Shown in pieces: positions 1 to 13,030 of a stretch of 64,000 nucleotides of DNA. The translations under genes and the position numbers were made by a program. The notes beneath the pieces were generated by a model. It was given only the letters and a program-made list of their open reading frames with translations, was not told where the DNA came from and searched no databases. The stretch comes from Glycine soja (Eukaryota; Streptophyta; Magnoliopsida; Fabales; Fabaceae). The stretch lies in NCBI RefSeq assembly GCF_004193775.1, contig NC_041016.1, positions 44,813,522 through 44,877,521 on the forward strand. Direction: 5' to 3'. The stretch's first letter is position 1, and each line of letters opens with the position of its first letter.

Positions 1-127
1 TCTCAATTTGAAACCAAGCAAACGTAGGGGCAAAAACGGTAAATCAGAAAAGATCATCAAAATCTTAATTTTAGCGAAATTGTTGGATGATGCTTTGAGG
101 AGGGAACAACAACTGACACATTCAAAA

Positions 128-133
128 CACGTG
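128..133 (+). promoter_or_regulatory. G-box CACGTG upstream of the annexin
   Basis: A palindromic CACGTG lies 67 bases before the annexin ATG, inside ACACGTGT, which also fits an ABRE-like core. G-boxes bind bZIP and bHLH factors. The position could be promoter or 5' leader, since no TATA box was identified with confidence. A six-base motif can occur by chance. Confidence 0.3.
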
Positions 134-199
134 TAAACTGTTTCTATTACCTTGAGATTTGTTGTCACTGAAAAACTCACCTAGACTGTCTCAGGGAAA

Positions 200-276
200 A
201 TGGCTTCATTGAAACTGCCAGAGGTTGTTCCTTCTCCCACACAAGACAGTGAACGACTCAGAAAGGCTTTCCAAGG

Positions 277-310
<34 letters not shown>

Positions 311-3300
311 ACCATAAGAACATTTGTTAATGCTGAAGAAAATTGAAAAACTGAATTCTGTTGTGATTTGAGTTATCAATGAATTTAGGCTGCAAGAATT
401 GTGTTAAAAAAACTGAAATTTTGTAGTTTTGTTTTTTGGGGGTAATGGGGTTTCCACAAACATTATTATGTCTGCAATTCTATGAAATTCTTGGTTATAT
501 CGTTCCAATGGAATGTAATGTTTGATTTTATAACAAAGTTTTATGCTTTCTTAGTATTGGTAGGAGTTTGGATAATGGGGCATTTGAGGCATTGTCAATG
601 CTTTTGCTTGTTATTTAGTCCTTATGGTAATTTGTGTATGAGTTATTTTTTGGCATTAAATGGTTGGTGGTGATGATTATGATTTTGGGAAACTTGATGT
701 AGGATTTGGGACAGATGAGAAAGCGGTGATATTGGTATTGGGACACAGGAATGCTCAACAAAGGAAGAAAATTGGAGAAACTTATCAGCAGCTTTACAAT
801 GAATCGCTTGTCGATCGTCTTCATTCTGAATTGTCTGGTGATTTTAGAGTATGTCATGGTTGCTTCACTTGGTTGGGTTTTTATTACCTTTTGCTTTTAA
901 GAAAATAGTTCTTCATCATTGTGTTTTATTGACATATTTGATAGAATTCAACTGAAATAATGTGATGTCCCTTTTTAGTGGTTATGCTAATTTTGATGTG
1001 TAGTTTTCCTTGGGACAATGCAAATTGGTCAATTTTGCTTATGTAAGTTGCCATTGCCAACCAGCATTGACCAATCATGTGCTTTGTTGCATTAAGCAAA
1101 AACATTAAGGGGGTAAACTTACAAAATGGATTTTTGGCTGGATTTTTATTTTTTATTTTAAATGTTCATGGAAGACTGGATTGAATTTTTTACTTTGTAG
1201 GTTTTCTTGCTTGCCTGAATTCTTTTACACCGTTTCAAATTTTTCTCCAATAGGGGAGCTTAAGGTCACATAAGCTATATTTGTCTGCTTATACTCAATT
1301 TTTCAAAAAGAAGAGAGGTTCTGAAGAAGAGAGAAAATGAAAGATAAAATGGATTGTATATTCTGAGAATCTAATATTTTATCAAATATTTATATTTCCT
1401 TCTTAATTCTAGGTTTTTTTTTTTTTTTCTTTTTTGAATAGCCAAATGAATTTCATTGAAAGAAAAACTTAGTGTAGAGCACAAGACGTGACCCAACCAA
1501 GCTATAAAGTATTACAGAGCAATACCTTGCACGTCAGTGCAGATTAATGTGATAAGCCTGTGATTTAGATGCTTCTTTATCGGTCATTAAGGTGACAGTT
1601 ACATAGCTCAACGAAATGTATTGTTTAATCTTTCAACTATTTAATATATTGAATATTGATGTTTGTACCTACAATTGTTAGTCTTTTGGCACATTATTCC
1701 TTTTGTCCATGGTTGAAGTTCATTGGATTGTAGAACTTTCAATCTCCAAAGCATGCCATTTTTTCTTGAAGTAATCATATGATCTACTAAGTTCTGTGAC
1801 TTAAACTTATGATGCATGACAGAATGCTGTAATTCTCTGGACCTACGATCCTCCAGAAAGGCATGCGAGACTAGCAAAGGATGCATTGAAGGCTAAGAAG
1901 GGGATTAAACACCTTCAGGTTCTGGTTGAAATAGCATGTGCATCAACTCCTAACCATTTGGTGGCTGTGAGGCAGGCTTACTGCTCTCTCTTTGATTGCT
2001 CACTTGAGGAGGACATCATAGCCTCTGTTGCTCCAGCCCTCAGAAAGGTAAGAAAATGAAAATTTCTTAGACATTCAGAACAGAAACATCATGTACGAAG
2101 TAGCTATTTGTTAGGTAAATGTGCATGATAGGTTCCAAATTTCTTACTACTATCATTTTAAGTAGCCGAGTATGCGAAATGGGAAATGCTTAGTAGTAAC
2201 ACGGAATAAAACAAGAGTGAAAAACATATTACAAAAGAACTCGGTCAATTTATTATTAAGGATGTTTCTTTTTCATGCATTTTATGATGTGAAGAATGAG
2301 GATACAAAGAAAAAAATATAACTGACAATGGGAATGAGGAAGAAGAAAATATATGAATGAAGTTTCAAATTGTAATTTCTATAAAGTTGGCATCATTCAT
2401 TCAGTAAACTCAAGCACAGGTAAACGGATAGTTTTCTTTGCGGGCTGACCATGCTTCAAACCAGAAAATTAAGGCTTGAATTGTTAGTGTCATAATCAGA
2501 ATCACATCCCTTAAGATTCATTGATTCTTTAAAGCAGCTATTAAAGTCTGAAAGTTTGATAGGCGTAATCTTGTGCAGCTTTTAGTGAGCCTAGTAAGCT
2601 CATTCAGGTATGATAAAGTGGCTGTAAATTTGGAGGTAGCCAAGGAAGAGGCATCAAAACTACATGAAGCTATCAACAGCAAGCAATTAGACAATGATCA
2701 TATTATTTGGATACTTAGCACCAGGAATCTTTTCCAGCTCCGGGAAACTTTTGCATGCTACAATAACCTCTATGGGAATACATTGGAACAGGTTTTGCTT
2801 CAAAATTTTAGGTTCTTATATAAGATTGTAATTTTAATCAGCTAACATTGTTAAATTTTACATTGCTGCTGATTTATATCTGGTCACTTGTTTAAAAACA
2901 GCTAAGTTTTTTAACCTAAAAGTAAAATGCTTTAGTTACTACAATGATGCGACAGTATCCTGTTCATTAATAGTTTAAAAATTTACATTTATAGTGGATT
3001 AGATATCCACACATGATTATTTTATGTATCCATAAGAAGTTTGGATGATTTTCTTGACAGGACATAAAAAAATGTGGTAATGGTGATTTGGAATCTCTCT
3101 TACATACGGTGATATGGTGTATAGACTGCCCCGAGAAACATTTTGCAAAGGTGATTAATTTTCTTCTACTGAAGCTGACTTACTAAATCAATACACTATT
3201 ACGTAGAAAACTTAAATGGTAATGCCTTATCATACTGAGGTGTCAATTCATTAGAATCTACTGATCAAGTACATTCTCAAGATTAATTTAAAATCTGCTT

Positions 3301-4212
3301 TTACAGAAATATGTCAACTAAAAGAAACTGTGTATCTTTAAATGTTCAGCCACTTTCCGTTGTCAGTGTTTAATTTTCAAAGCCAAGTTCAACTTTATCA
3401 GTAATCTGAACAATACTTGCCGCATAGACAATTAGTGACTTCTAAAATTCTTGGGCATTTTATTTACCTGTAGTGCTGGCAAAATGAATGATATCAGTTT
3501 GAGTTTCCTTTTTATGCACTGTAAATCTATAGTTGTATATGTTATGCATAGCACATATTAACAATTTATTTTTCTCTACCATCTTAAAGGAACTTTTTTC
3601 TATGGAAAAATGGTCAAATAAGATATTTTGTATTGCACAGCAACACGACTGTATAGTTTCTCTTAATTTTTCTTTTCGCTATTCTTTCTGGGGTAGTATA
3701 TAATATTTCCATATCCTCAAGTAAACATCTATTTTTGTTCCTTTAGATATATACAATGTCATTGTTTTTGGTCCTTCAAAATAGTTCTCCAATATCAAAT
3801 TTTGACATTAATTTGACTGTTTTTGAAGACCAATTTTATGTAAACACTTAATCTGTGGAAAGTCAAAATAGGTGTTTGCTCTTATTTCTTTCAAGCTGCA
3901 CCAAGACTATATAATATAACTGCAAAATTTATCATGAAAATACTCAAATGCAGCAATTGAGTCCAATCTCATTTTTCTTGGCTTTTATCCGCCTAACAGG
4001 TTGTAAGAGATTCTATAGTTGGGTTTGGAACCGATGAAGATTCCCTCAACAGAGCTATTGTAACTCGAGCCGAAATTGATCTGTTGAACGTCAGATTTGA
4101 ATATGCTAACGTGTACAAGTCTAGTCTTGATGATGATGTTATTGGGGATACTTCAGGGTACTACAAAGATTTTTTGATGACTTTGCTAGGGAAAGGTCCA
4201 GATGGAGAGTGA
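200..4212 (+). CDS. annexin, six exons, complete
   Basis: Plant annexin, a calcium-dependent phospholipid-binding protein of cytosol and membrane surfaces. I read exons at 200-275, 703-848, 1823-2047, 2579-2791, 3061-3150 and 4000-4212; all introns are GT-AG and the joined frame is open, giving 320 residues, close to the usual ~316 for the family. Four annexin repeats are recognisable. Type II calcium-site GxGT motifs are seen in repeat 1 (GFGTDE, residues 26-31) and repeat 4 (GFGTDED, from 258); repeats 2 and 3 lack them, as is usual in plants. The His at residue 40 (GHRNAQQRKK) that is conserved in plant annexins is present, as is the repeat-1 end LWTYDPPER. By memory it resembles the annexin D5/D8 (RJ4-like) group; subgroup is uncertain. 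The ATG at 200 is the first in a context giving the expected N terminus. Intron 1 begins with a long CT microsatellite. Confidence 0.93.
276..310 (+). repeat. (CT)n microsatellite at the intron 1 donor
   Basis: The GT of annexin intron 1 is directly followed by about 16 CT units with one interruption. The repeat therefore forms positions +2 onward of the 5' splice site. Confidence 0.95.
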
Positions 4213-5469
4213 TACATTATAACCAACAAGCACTGCTCATGGTATTCTAGGATTGCTTGTAATCTGCATTTGATGGTCTAGACTCTGTAATATATATGTT
4301 GCTCCTTTTTATTTCAAAAGAATCAGAATTCAAGATTGAAACCAAAACCATTTATTTGTTATTCTGCATTGACTTTGTGTAGATTAATTGTAGCTTGATG
4401 TCTTGGTGTATAGTAAATAACAAGGGATTTATGATGTGAAACACAGAATTTGTATCTTGGTTGCAATTATAATATTATTTTACACATGCATAATAGTATG
4501 TTGATGATATCTATAGCTCTTTTGTTTCCCTTAAATTTTATATTTCCTAAATTTTTTATTCTGCAATGAACCATTAGTCAATGACTTGACATTAAAAGTT
4601 TTATAACTTCTATAGTTTTTTCTGGCATCCGTACAAAGTACTTGGACTTCTTGCAAACCCATAAAATGCTTTCTTCCTTTGATTCAAATGCTATCTAACC
4701 TTTCTGCCAGAATCATTACTCCTAACATTTGTCAGCCATTGTTTAGATATAAGTTTAAAGCATAAAAATTGTTCCAAGTCTCTATTTGCAAATTGTGTCA
4801 ATAGAAAGAAATAATACTTTTACAAGAAGAAAAAAAACTTAGGCTTTGTTTGTTTAATAGCTTTTTTTGGAATAGTTTTATGTGTTTTATGTTTTCTATA
4901 ATTTGTTTGTTTCCCAAGCATATTTAAAATTACCTATCTCCTGATCCCAATTCAGTTTTATAACTGTGTTCTTTGAGCACTTGAATATAATACTTATAAA
5001 AAAGACGAGAATGATAAAACATCTCCCAACTGTTTCTATTTTCTTAGTTTTTAAGACGCTTGTTTTATAAATAATTTTCAAAAATTAAAAGATTTTGGAT
5101 GAAAAACTATTTGTTGAGTAAGAAGAGAATCAAAGAGACCCAAGTAAGATCAGAAGATGTATCAAATACTAACGAAGTTAGCATTGTGAGGTTATTTGTG
5201 GGATTCATTTAATAAAAAAATTTCAAATTGATAAGTTTAAGGAAAGAGTTGCTTAAGTTATAAAAAAACAAATGCTGATATGGAGATGCTCTTACAATGG
5301 TCAATAGAATCTTATAAGAAATAGAATAACTTGTTAAGGTTATTGGCTCAGTCATGCATGGCAACAATTCTCACTGGTGGCTTCAGAGTGGAACTATAAT
5401 CCACTGAGATCTCCAAGATCACCATTCTATTGTCCCATAAAAACTCAATGATTTATTCCAACGACTTGT

Positions 5470-5515
5470 TAATAATAATAATAATAGTAATAATAATAAT
5501 AATAATAAAAATAAT
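5470..5515. repeat. (AAT)n microsatellite, interrupted
   Basis: About 14 AAT units with a single AGT interruption. Long AAT repeats are typical of soybean intergenic DNA. Confidence 0.9.
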
Positions 5516-6046
5516 TAAAAGTACACACACTGACCCACAAACATTGTGAAGCAGCGAGTGCTTAAATAAGCACTTGGTGCTTCATAGGAATTGACGAATT
5601 GTGTCCAATGTTAAATTCTTATAGAGAAACATGTGCGATCGAGATGCTCTAAGTGAGTGTCGGTGAAATTGTGTGTAAGAAAAGGTTGTGCATGAAGGGG
5701 AACAGGACAAACTTTCAATTCAAATATAAGAATACTATTTTAAAATATAGGTAAAATAGGAAAAACCATATTTTACAAAGATTATTTAATCGATAGTAGA
5801 TTATTTATTAATATTATATAAAAATTGATATGTTAACAATATTAGTATTTAAAAATTTTAATTTGAAAAATCCAAAGAGCAGGATTTTGATTTTAAATAA
5901 AATTAATTAGGACATAAGTAAGGAGTTTAAAGAATAAATATTGTTCAAGTCTAGTAACTATTAGCGAATTGTCAAAAGAAGAAAAAACACTTTTATAAAG
6001 AAAAAAATATGTAGAATCTTATATATCTATAATCATATATTTATTC

Positions 6047-6093
<47 letters not shown>

Positions 6094-6103
6094 TAATAAT
6101 ATA
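6047..6103. repeat. (AAT)n microsatellite
   Basis: A nearly pure AAT/ATA run of about 55 bases ending in two ATATAAT-like interruptions. Confidence 0.9.
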
Positions 6104-6951
6104 TCATAATTTATGGTAAGTTAAATCTGCTATAAATTATTAGGAATTTAGCGCCTCCGTTAATTATCTACGGCTTGACCGTTTATAATGTCTTTATACA
6201 CTCTTTTTTTTTATATTTTTTTATTGATTAAAATGTATTGGAAATAACTAATTTTGGTTGGTTTCACATGATTTTCACTTCTAATTTAGCTGTGAAACTT
6301 ATTAAAAATGATAATTTTTAATAAATTTTTATCAATCATAGACAGTATTAAAACAAAGAAAAGTGTCAGCATTAATCCTATATGGTTTATTGAAGGAAAA
6401 GTTTACCATAATCTTCCTATACCGACAACCTCAAATTTACCTATTGTAACACCCACTATAATAACGAGAATTCCAGTGAGTGCATTAAATACTAAAACCA
6501 ATGCTTCAAATCGGTAAAGCTTTAAAACTTTTACCTAAAAGAAGCCAGCAATATTACAAAGTATAGTTCCCCATACAAGTATACTACTGCAACACTCTCT
6601 CCATATGGTAACAAATTAACCAGAATCAGTGTAAAACGAAAACAAAGAATGGTTAGACACTTCCTCTTTTTATGAATTATATATCTGATAACTGATGGGA
6701 TCAGATTTGTTGAAAAGCTACTATTTAGAATTAATTGTCACTTAGTGTTGAGTGTTGATGACTAAGCTCCAAGCCATGTGTAGAGATGAGAACCTTTAAA
6801 TGTGATTAAGTCTTGAATTAAAGATTAATTTTATAATCAGTTCAAATAATTAATATTTTTAGAGATATTCATGCCTCACCTGGGGGAGAGTCGAAGCTCT
6901 TACGGTATATTATTAAAACAAAATTGTTTCTATAGTCTTTTTTTTTCCTGA

Positions 6952-6952
<1 letters not shown>

Positions 6953-7026
<74 letters not shown>
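6953..7026. repeat. (AT)n microsatellite
   Basis: About 35 AT units without interruption. It creates long Ile-Tyr frames on the minus strand that are not genes. The run is self-complementary. Confidence 0.95.
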
Positions 7027-7029
<3 letters not shown>

Positions 7030-8777
7030 AGTAGTTATTATAGGATAAGAAGTGCACCTCCCATACAGTTTCTTTGTTGAATCACAACTCAAGTGATTGG
7101 AGTGAGACAGATCACATGTCATTTTCTTCCCAGCTTTCCCACAGGCTGGCATTCTCACAATGGCACATGCTTCTCAACTTGTTCCTATACCTCTACTTAC
7201 TTTTTTTAGGTACGGACTTTTAATATATACCACACTCCTCCTTTTGACTTCATTTATGGTTATATGAATTTTATGGCAATTTGCCCTAACAACTTTTGCA
7301 TGAACAGATTCAACCCGGAACATAGGTTTCGTACCAATCACACCCGTGTAACAAACTAACAGTTTATCAATGTAAAGAACAACATTATGTATATTTATAG
7401 GTGAATAGATATAATTATTATATATCTTTATAGATTTTTTTACTGCTAGAAGTGAAGGGGTTGCAGAGGGGTGTGTGATTGGCTTCATCGGAATGTATAT
7501 AATAAAGGAATCACCTGACGGCAAAAGCATGAAAGGAGTAAAGTTTATGTACTGCGTTTGGGTACATGTTCCCAACTCACGTTTTTTTTTTCACCTCAAA
7601 TACATAAATGCAGACACTAAGAAAGAAAAAGAAAAGGTAGAAGCATCTGGCTAGAAGCAGATCCATTGTGTGAAATTAAACACAGATCCAAATATACATG
7701 CATTTAGTCCTAAGATTAAAATGAATGAGCAAAATTAAATTTATATAAAATAATCTAGCTTGATCGTTCGTATATGATTTCGTCATTAAGTACTCTTCTT
7801 AATTAACTCTCACATCCTTATTAAACATGCCTCTATATTTATGTGTGTGGATCTACATAGTTTAAGTTTAAGTGTTAAACTTATTTCACTAAATAATTAA
7901 CTTACAAATTTGTTAATACTTCATCAATATTATATGTACCTTTTATTGGTAATTGACATTATATGTAGTTTAATTTTTAAAATACGAATATAAATATTAG
8001 TTAAAGATCATATATTTATGAATGTTCTTATCTTTAATTATCACCTAATTCAGTGTTTATTTTTATTAACAGTAATAATAAATAGCATGAACAATCTTAA
8101 CACGAAAAAACAAATTTAGCGGAAAAAAGGATACAAAATACTTATTCAGGAAGTGAACTGAGCAGAGAAAAGTTTTTTTTTTTAATAAAATTCTAATATG
8201 TGCTATTTGTACCAATCTGTGCAATATATTTCGTACCTTTTATCATTTCCCTTTTAGTGAAATAAATTATTAAGTGAAATAAGTTTTTCAACACTTACTC
8301 TTGTACATATATGCACCATATTATTATTATTTCAAGTAGTTCTGTGTCCAATTCCATTAATTCATTAATTGCAAAGAAATGATATTTATCAGTCATGTAT
8401 ATATATTGTCCTCCATTTCATTGCCAAGAAAAGACATTTATCGATGTAGTTCACCTTTCATTTTAGAATCTTTACATAATCAAGCTTAATTAATAAATTA
8501 AATTAATGATATTTGGCATGCCACTTTAAAGTGTGTGAACCTTCCCTAGTTCTATGCAATATTCCTATAACACCCCAAAATGGAAAAAGAAACCTAACTT
8601 GGCAGGCTCATTTATTAGAACACACGCATGCATCCTCAGCTACAAAATCGGTGTTAAACGCTACTTATCTCTGAACACATTCCCAACTACCCATAATGCT
8701 CCCTAACTATATCTAAAATCTCATAGTATAGCATATTCACAAAAATTAATGAAGGACAATCACGTAATGCACTTGTT

Positions 8778-8779
<2 letters not shown>

Positions 8780-8855
<76 letters not shown>
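8780..8855. repeat. (AAT)n microsatellite in the promoter
   Basis: About 25 pure AAT units ending roughly 33 bases before the TATA box of the proline-rich protein gene. Confidence 0.95.
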
Positions 8856-8887
8856 CATTTAATGCACAGTTCAACCGAAGCTAGGTA

Positions 8888-8895
8888 TTATAAAT
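8888..8895 (+). promoter_or_regulatory. TATA box (TATAAATA)
   Basis: TATAAATA lies 93 bases before the chosen ATG at 8981. With the usual 25-35 base spacing, transcription would start near 8920. That leaves a ~60-base leader and places the in-frame ATG at 8897 upstream of the transcript. Confidence 0.6.
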
Positions 8896-8980
8896 AATGC
8901 AAGTATGGGGCAAGATTAACTCAAGCTTTCAGACATTTTCCCTTTTCAGCTTTCATTGGTGTGGCCTAGCTGTTTTCTCA

Positions 8981-11906
8981 ATGAGAAAGCCTTCATCTCT
9001 GCAAAGCGCACTTTTGCGCTTTGGGGTTCCCTTGTTGCTTGTTATCACCTTCTGTTATGCTACTTCTACTGCTGCAGCAACAACTCAAGTTTCAGGTTTG
9101 TGCATGGTTTATGCTTAATTTTCACTCCTCTAAAGTTGACCAGTAATGATAAGAAAGTTAATAGTTAATATTTTAACAAAATTTATGATTTGTTGTGCAA
9201 TATTGATATATGAGTAATTTTAAATTCTTCTACTATACTCTTTTACTGGTCCTTCTATTTTTTTTATATGGTAACTATTGAAATTGAACCATTGAATGCA
9301 TTTATATTTTAAACTATTAAATATAACAATGTAAAATAATTTTATATTGTTTCCATATAAAAAAATATAAAGTAAGTATATATAACATTGTTATTCTCAT
9401 ATTAATAATTAAAATTACTTACTTTATCTCTAAAATGAAATGTTTTACATTAAGACATAAATTTATTGAGAGAAAATGTGATATACATAAATAATTTAAT
9501 ATTCTTATTTAATTGTAAATTATCATATAATGAGTTAGTTAGTTTTATATACTTCACATGCATTGTAAATACTTCCTGGACATACATAGTCTTTTTTTTT
9601 TGTTAGTGACTAGATAGTTATAGTCTTTGACTGATATTATTGTGATGAACGTTCAATTCAATCATTTATGTTTGCACCAACATGCATTTGACCATCGATA
9701 AATGTTGTTCATATGTAATTTTTATAATAATTTACACATATCTACTTTCTCTCTACCATTATATATATGAGTAATGATATACAATAATTTTATTATTTTA
9801 AACACTTCATCAATACCTTTTATTTGTTAATCTCTCATCTTATCACATCTTAAAATTTATCTATTTATCTTTCTCTCTGTGTTCAATCGGTGGTAAGGTG
9901 TTCATGTAACATTTTCTAACTTATATATGATACTTCCTTCTCTCTAATTTTTATCTCTTTCTCTAGTATATGATTTATAGCAAAAAATTGGTGTGTTAAT
10001 TATATCTGGCTTCCATAGAAATAGTGGCCAGTCATCTGCAACTGGCTATAATTAGAATCAAGTTGGTTTCTGCATACTTGATTTCTTAACAAGTATTTCG
10101 TAACATTATTGAAACATTATTATTAAATGATAAACTAATTAAATTTTAAAATTATCGTAATATTAATTAATCCTAAATTAAATTTAAATTTTAAAATTTG
10201 GATTTTGACTTACTATATTAATACCAATGATTTTTCTTAATTTAAATAATTTATTAAGTTAAATATATTTTTAATCCTTTAAAGTTGAATTATTTTCTTT
10301 GTAGACTTCCAAATTTAAAGTTATTTTTTTAATTATTGAAATTTAAAAAATATTATTTTACGAGTCAAACATGGAATAAAAAATTTATAATTTGTGATAA
10401 TTTTTGACAGCTAAAATTTGATATTTTACGTACTTTACATTTTAAAGTACATTTCTGGTGGTTAAAAATTGTTATAATTAAGTCAGTAAAAAAATTAAAA
10501 ATCCATGAATCACTTTAGAAATTACTTTAATTTGTTTATTGACTTGATTTTTCTAATTTCATATCACCAGCACATCATACTTTAAAATATAAAAGAAAAT
10601 CAAATCACAATGGTAAAAAATGAATATCTTATTTCCTGTATGACTCACACCTTGTAGAAGGATAAAAAAATATTTTGCGAATTTTAGAACTAAAATAAAT
10701 AACTTTAAATTTGAAGGACTAAAAAAAAATGACTCACATATGAGAAAGACTTAAAACATATATAACTTTAATTTATTTCTAAAATTCCCTCTTTAATTTT
10801 AAGAGTCTTTTAATTTAAATTTTATTCCAATCCAATAAAATAGAATTTTATTATTAACAATAAAATATCTAATATTCTATTTACTTTATTTTTTATATAA
10901 ATTTTACTTAAATTTAAATATACACATAAAATGCACAAAAAATTCTATTCATGCTAGTTTTTATTCATATACTTACCAAATAATAAAAAGTTTCTATACT
11001 CTGTAATTCCATCCATCTATATGAAATTTAAATTTATTATTTTATAAATAATATGTGTGTTCATATTATGTTCTTTTGCATTTCTTATTAGGGAATGAAG
11101 AGCTGCCAAAGACAAACCTAAATGGGCATGATGAAGAAGCAAAATTCGGATTTTTTCATCATAAACCAATATTCAAGAAACATATTCCAATTCCAGTATA
11201 TAAACCTGTACCAAAGCCATTTCCAGTGTATAAACCTATACCAAAGCCAGTTCCAGTTCCAGTGTACAAGCCTATTCCAAAGCCAGTGTATAAGCCTATT
11301 CCAAAGCCAGTTCCAGTGTACAAGCCTATACCAAAGCCAGTTCCAGTTCCAGTGTATAAGCCTATTCCAAAGCCAGTGTACAAGCCTATTCCGAAGCCAG
11401 TGTATAAGCCTATTCCAAAGCCAGTTCCAGTGTACAAGCCTATACCAAAGCCAGTTCCAGTTCCAGTGTATAAGCCTATTCCAAAGCCAGTGTACAAGCC
11501 TATTCCGAAGCCAGTGTATAAGCCTATTCCAAAGCCAGTTCCAGTGTATAAGCCTATTCCAAAGCCAGTTCCAGTGTATAAGCCTATTCCAAAACCAGTG
11601 TACAAGCCTATTCCAAAGCCAGTTCCCGTGTATAAGCCTATACCAAAGCCAGTTCCCATTTATAAGCCAATTCCCATTTTTAAGCCAATACCGAAACCAG
11701 TTCCCATTTATAAGCCAATTCCCATTTTTAAGCCAGTACCGAAACCAGTTCCCATTTATAAGCCAATTCCAATTTTTAAGCCAGTACCAACACCAATTCC
11801 TTTTTTTAAGCCTATACCAAAGCCTGTTCCTATTGTTAAACCTATTCCTATTCCAGTTTTTAAACCCATACCTAAACCATTTCCAATTGTTAAACCTATC
11901 CCTTAA
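8981..11906 (+). CDS. secreted repetitive proline-rich cell-wall protein, 3' end frameshifted
   Basis: Exon 1 is 8981-9095, a 1996-base GT-AG intron follows, and exon 2 runs 11092-11906 in frame. The first ~30 residues are a signal peptide: a basic start (MRKPSS), a hydrophobic core (VPLLLVITFCYA), then small residues. The mature part starts with a short acidic stretch containing NEELPK and then consists almost wholly of Lys-Pro repeats such as KPIPKPVPVYKPIPKP. It becomes richer in Ile/Phe (PIYKPIPIFKP) towards the end. Tyr-Pro-Lys-rich proteins of this kind are extracellular structural wall proteins that can be hydroxylated and cross-linked through Tyr; that role is inferred from composition. 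The frame stops at TAA 11904-11906, but deleting one T in the CCTTAAG there would continue proline-rich coding (SFFKPETFFRKPIPKLHP) to a stop at 12036. The natural protein may therefore be longer. Exact family name is unsure. Confidence 0.82.
11182..11900 (+). repeat. in-gene tandem array of Lys-Pro codon units
   Basis: Units of about 15-30 bases coding for KPIPKPV(P)VYK are repeated. A larger block of roughly 120 bases (three to four short units) is repeated nearly perfectly between about 11300 and 11560. Such arrays expand and contract readily, so length alleles are likely. Confidence 0.9.
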
Positions 11907-12039
11907 GCCAAAGTCATTTTTTAAGCCAGAGACTTTCTTCAGAAAACCTATTCCTAAACTTCACCCAAATCTGATAAAGCACGGTCTTCTACATTTTCCA
12001 ATTCACAATACAATTCCTACAATTTCAACTCCATAAGAT

Positions 12040-13030
12040 GATTTGGCCGTGTCCTATAAAATTATTGTACTTAGAACGTTATCCCATTCTATTTCCAATA
12101 TAGCTACGTTTGTTCTAAAACATCAACGGGGTTTCTGTAGAAATCCTATCGTACTCTTGTGCATTGTATTAGAATATATGCAGTTCATTTGCCTCAATAA
12201 TCTTCTCAGCATTGCCGTTGTAAATTGATTTGTATGTATTATTCCAAGAATAGAACTAATTCTCTATTTTTGGTTTAAATAATATTTGTATTTCCTTTCA
12301 ATATTTTGTATTACTCCATTTTCAGCAGGGCTCCACGTACAAAACTAACCCTAAACTAACCTTGATTAAGGAATTAAAAGAAAAAAATGTGTAAATCATA
12401 GAAAAACACAAAAAGAAAAAATTTGGGAAACGTAATTTGTAGTCTTCTAATAATTTTTTTATATTCTTAAATAGTCCTTAATTAGTATTCTTAGGACACT
12501 TGTTAACATTTGTAAAAAAAAAAAATTAACTTGCAAAAGTTTTGATGTTTAAAAAGAAAAAAATGACCTCCTGGAAGTGATCCATATTAACTTCTTATTA
12601 CAAGTTACACAGCATAAACTAATATATGTACGAATTGATGGAAATCGACAATCGTGATGTTTGTGATAATGTTTTAAATTTTCATTTTAACATTTAGCAC
12701 CGTCTATTTTATGTACAGAAATGTGGACTCAATTTCTGATTTCAGCTTTCACCATTTCGTTTGTTTTATTTGTGAACGATATGTTGAAAGAGAAAGTAAA
12801 AGTATCCCACCAACTTACCCTAGTTCTTAGTAATCATTGGTTACGTAATGCAGGATGAAATCTGCTCTCATACATGTGTTGATCAACTTTAACGAAATTA
12901 AACTATATATATCTCGAGTATGTAAATGAATGGCAATCGTAATAATTTGTAATATATTTGAATACACAAGATTTATTTTATTTAACAATCATGCATATAT
13001 CTCTTTTTTTAAAGGCAAAACCATGAATTA
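12040..13030. other. intergenic, no gene recognised
   Basis: Contains the likely 3' UTR of the proline-rich protein gene at its start, then AT-rich sequence. Open frames such as 12043-12228 have no recognisable features. Confidence 0.5.

Larger units (their letters stand above)
4213..8880. other. intergenic, no gene recognised
   Basis: AT-rich sequence between the annexin and the proline-rich protein gene. It holds the annexin 3' UTR at its start, several microsatellites (listed separately) and only short unconvincing open frames, such as 6308-6517 and 7174-7575 on the minus strand. No transposon termini were recognised. Confidence 0.6.

Noticed and set aside
6869..7158. Minus-strand frames with long Ile-Tyr runs
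   Set aside because: Translation of the (AT)n microsatellite.
8897..8980. Earlier in-frame ATG for the proline-rich protein
   Set aside because: It lies two bases after the TATA box, so upstream of any expected transcript start, and would bury the signal peptide.
11159..11659. Minus-strand Gly-rich repetitive frame (GFGIGLYTGT)
   Set aside because: Exact antisense shadow of the proline-rich repeat; the plus frame has signal peptide, splice sites and TATA box.
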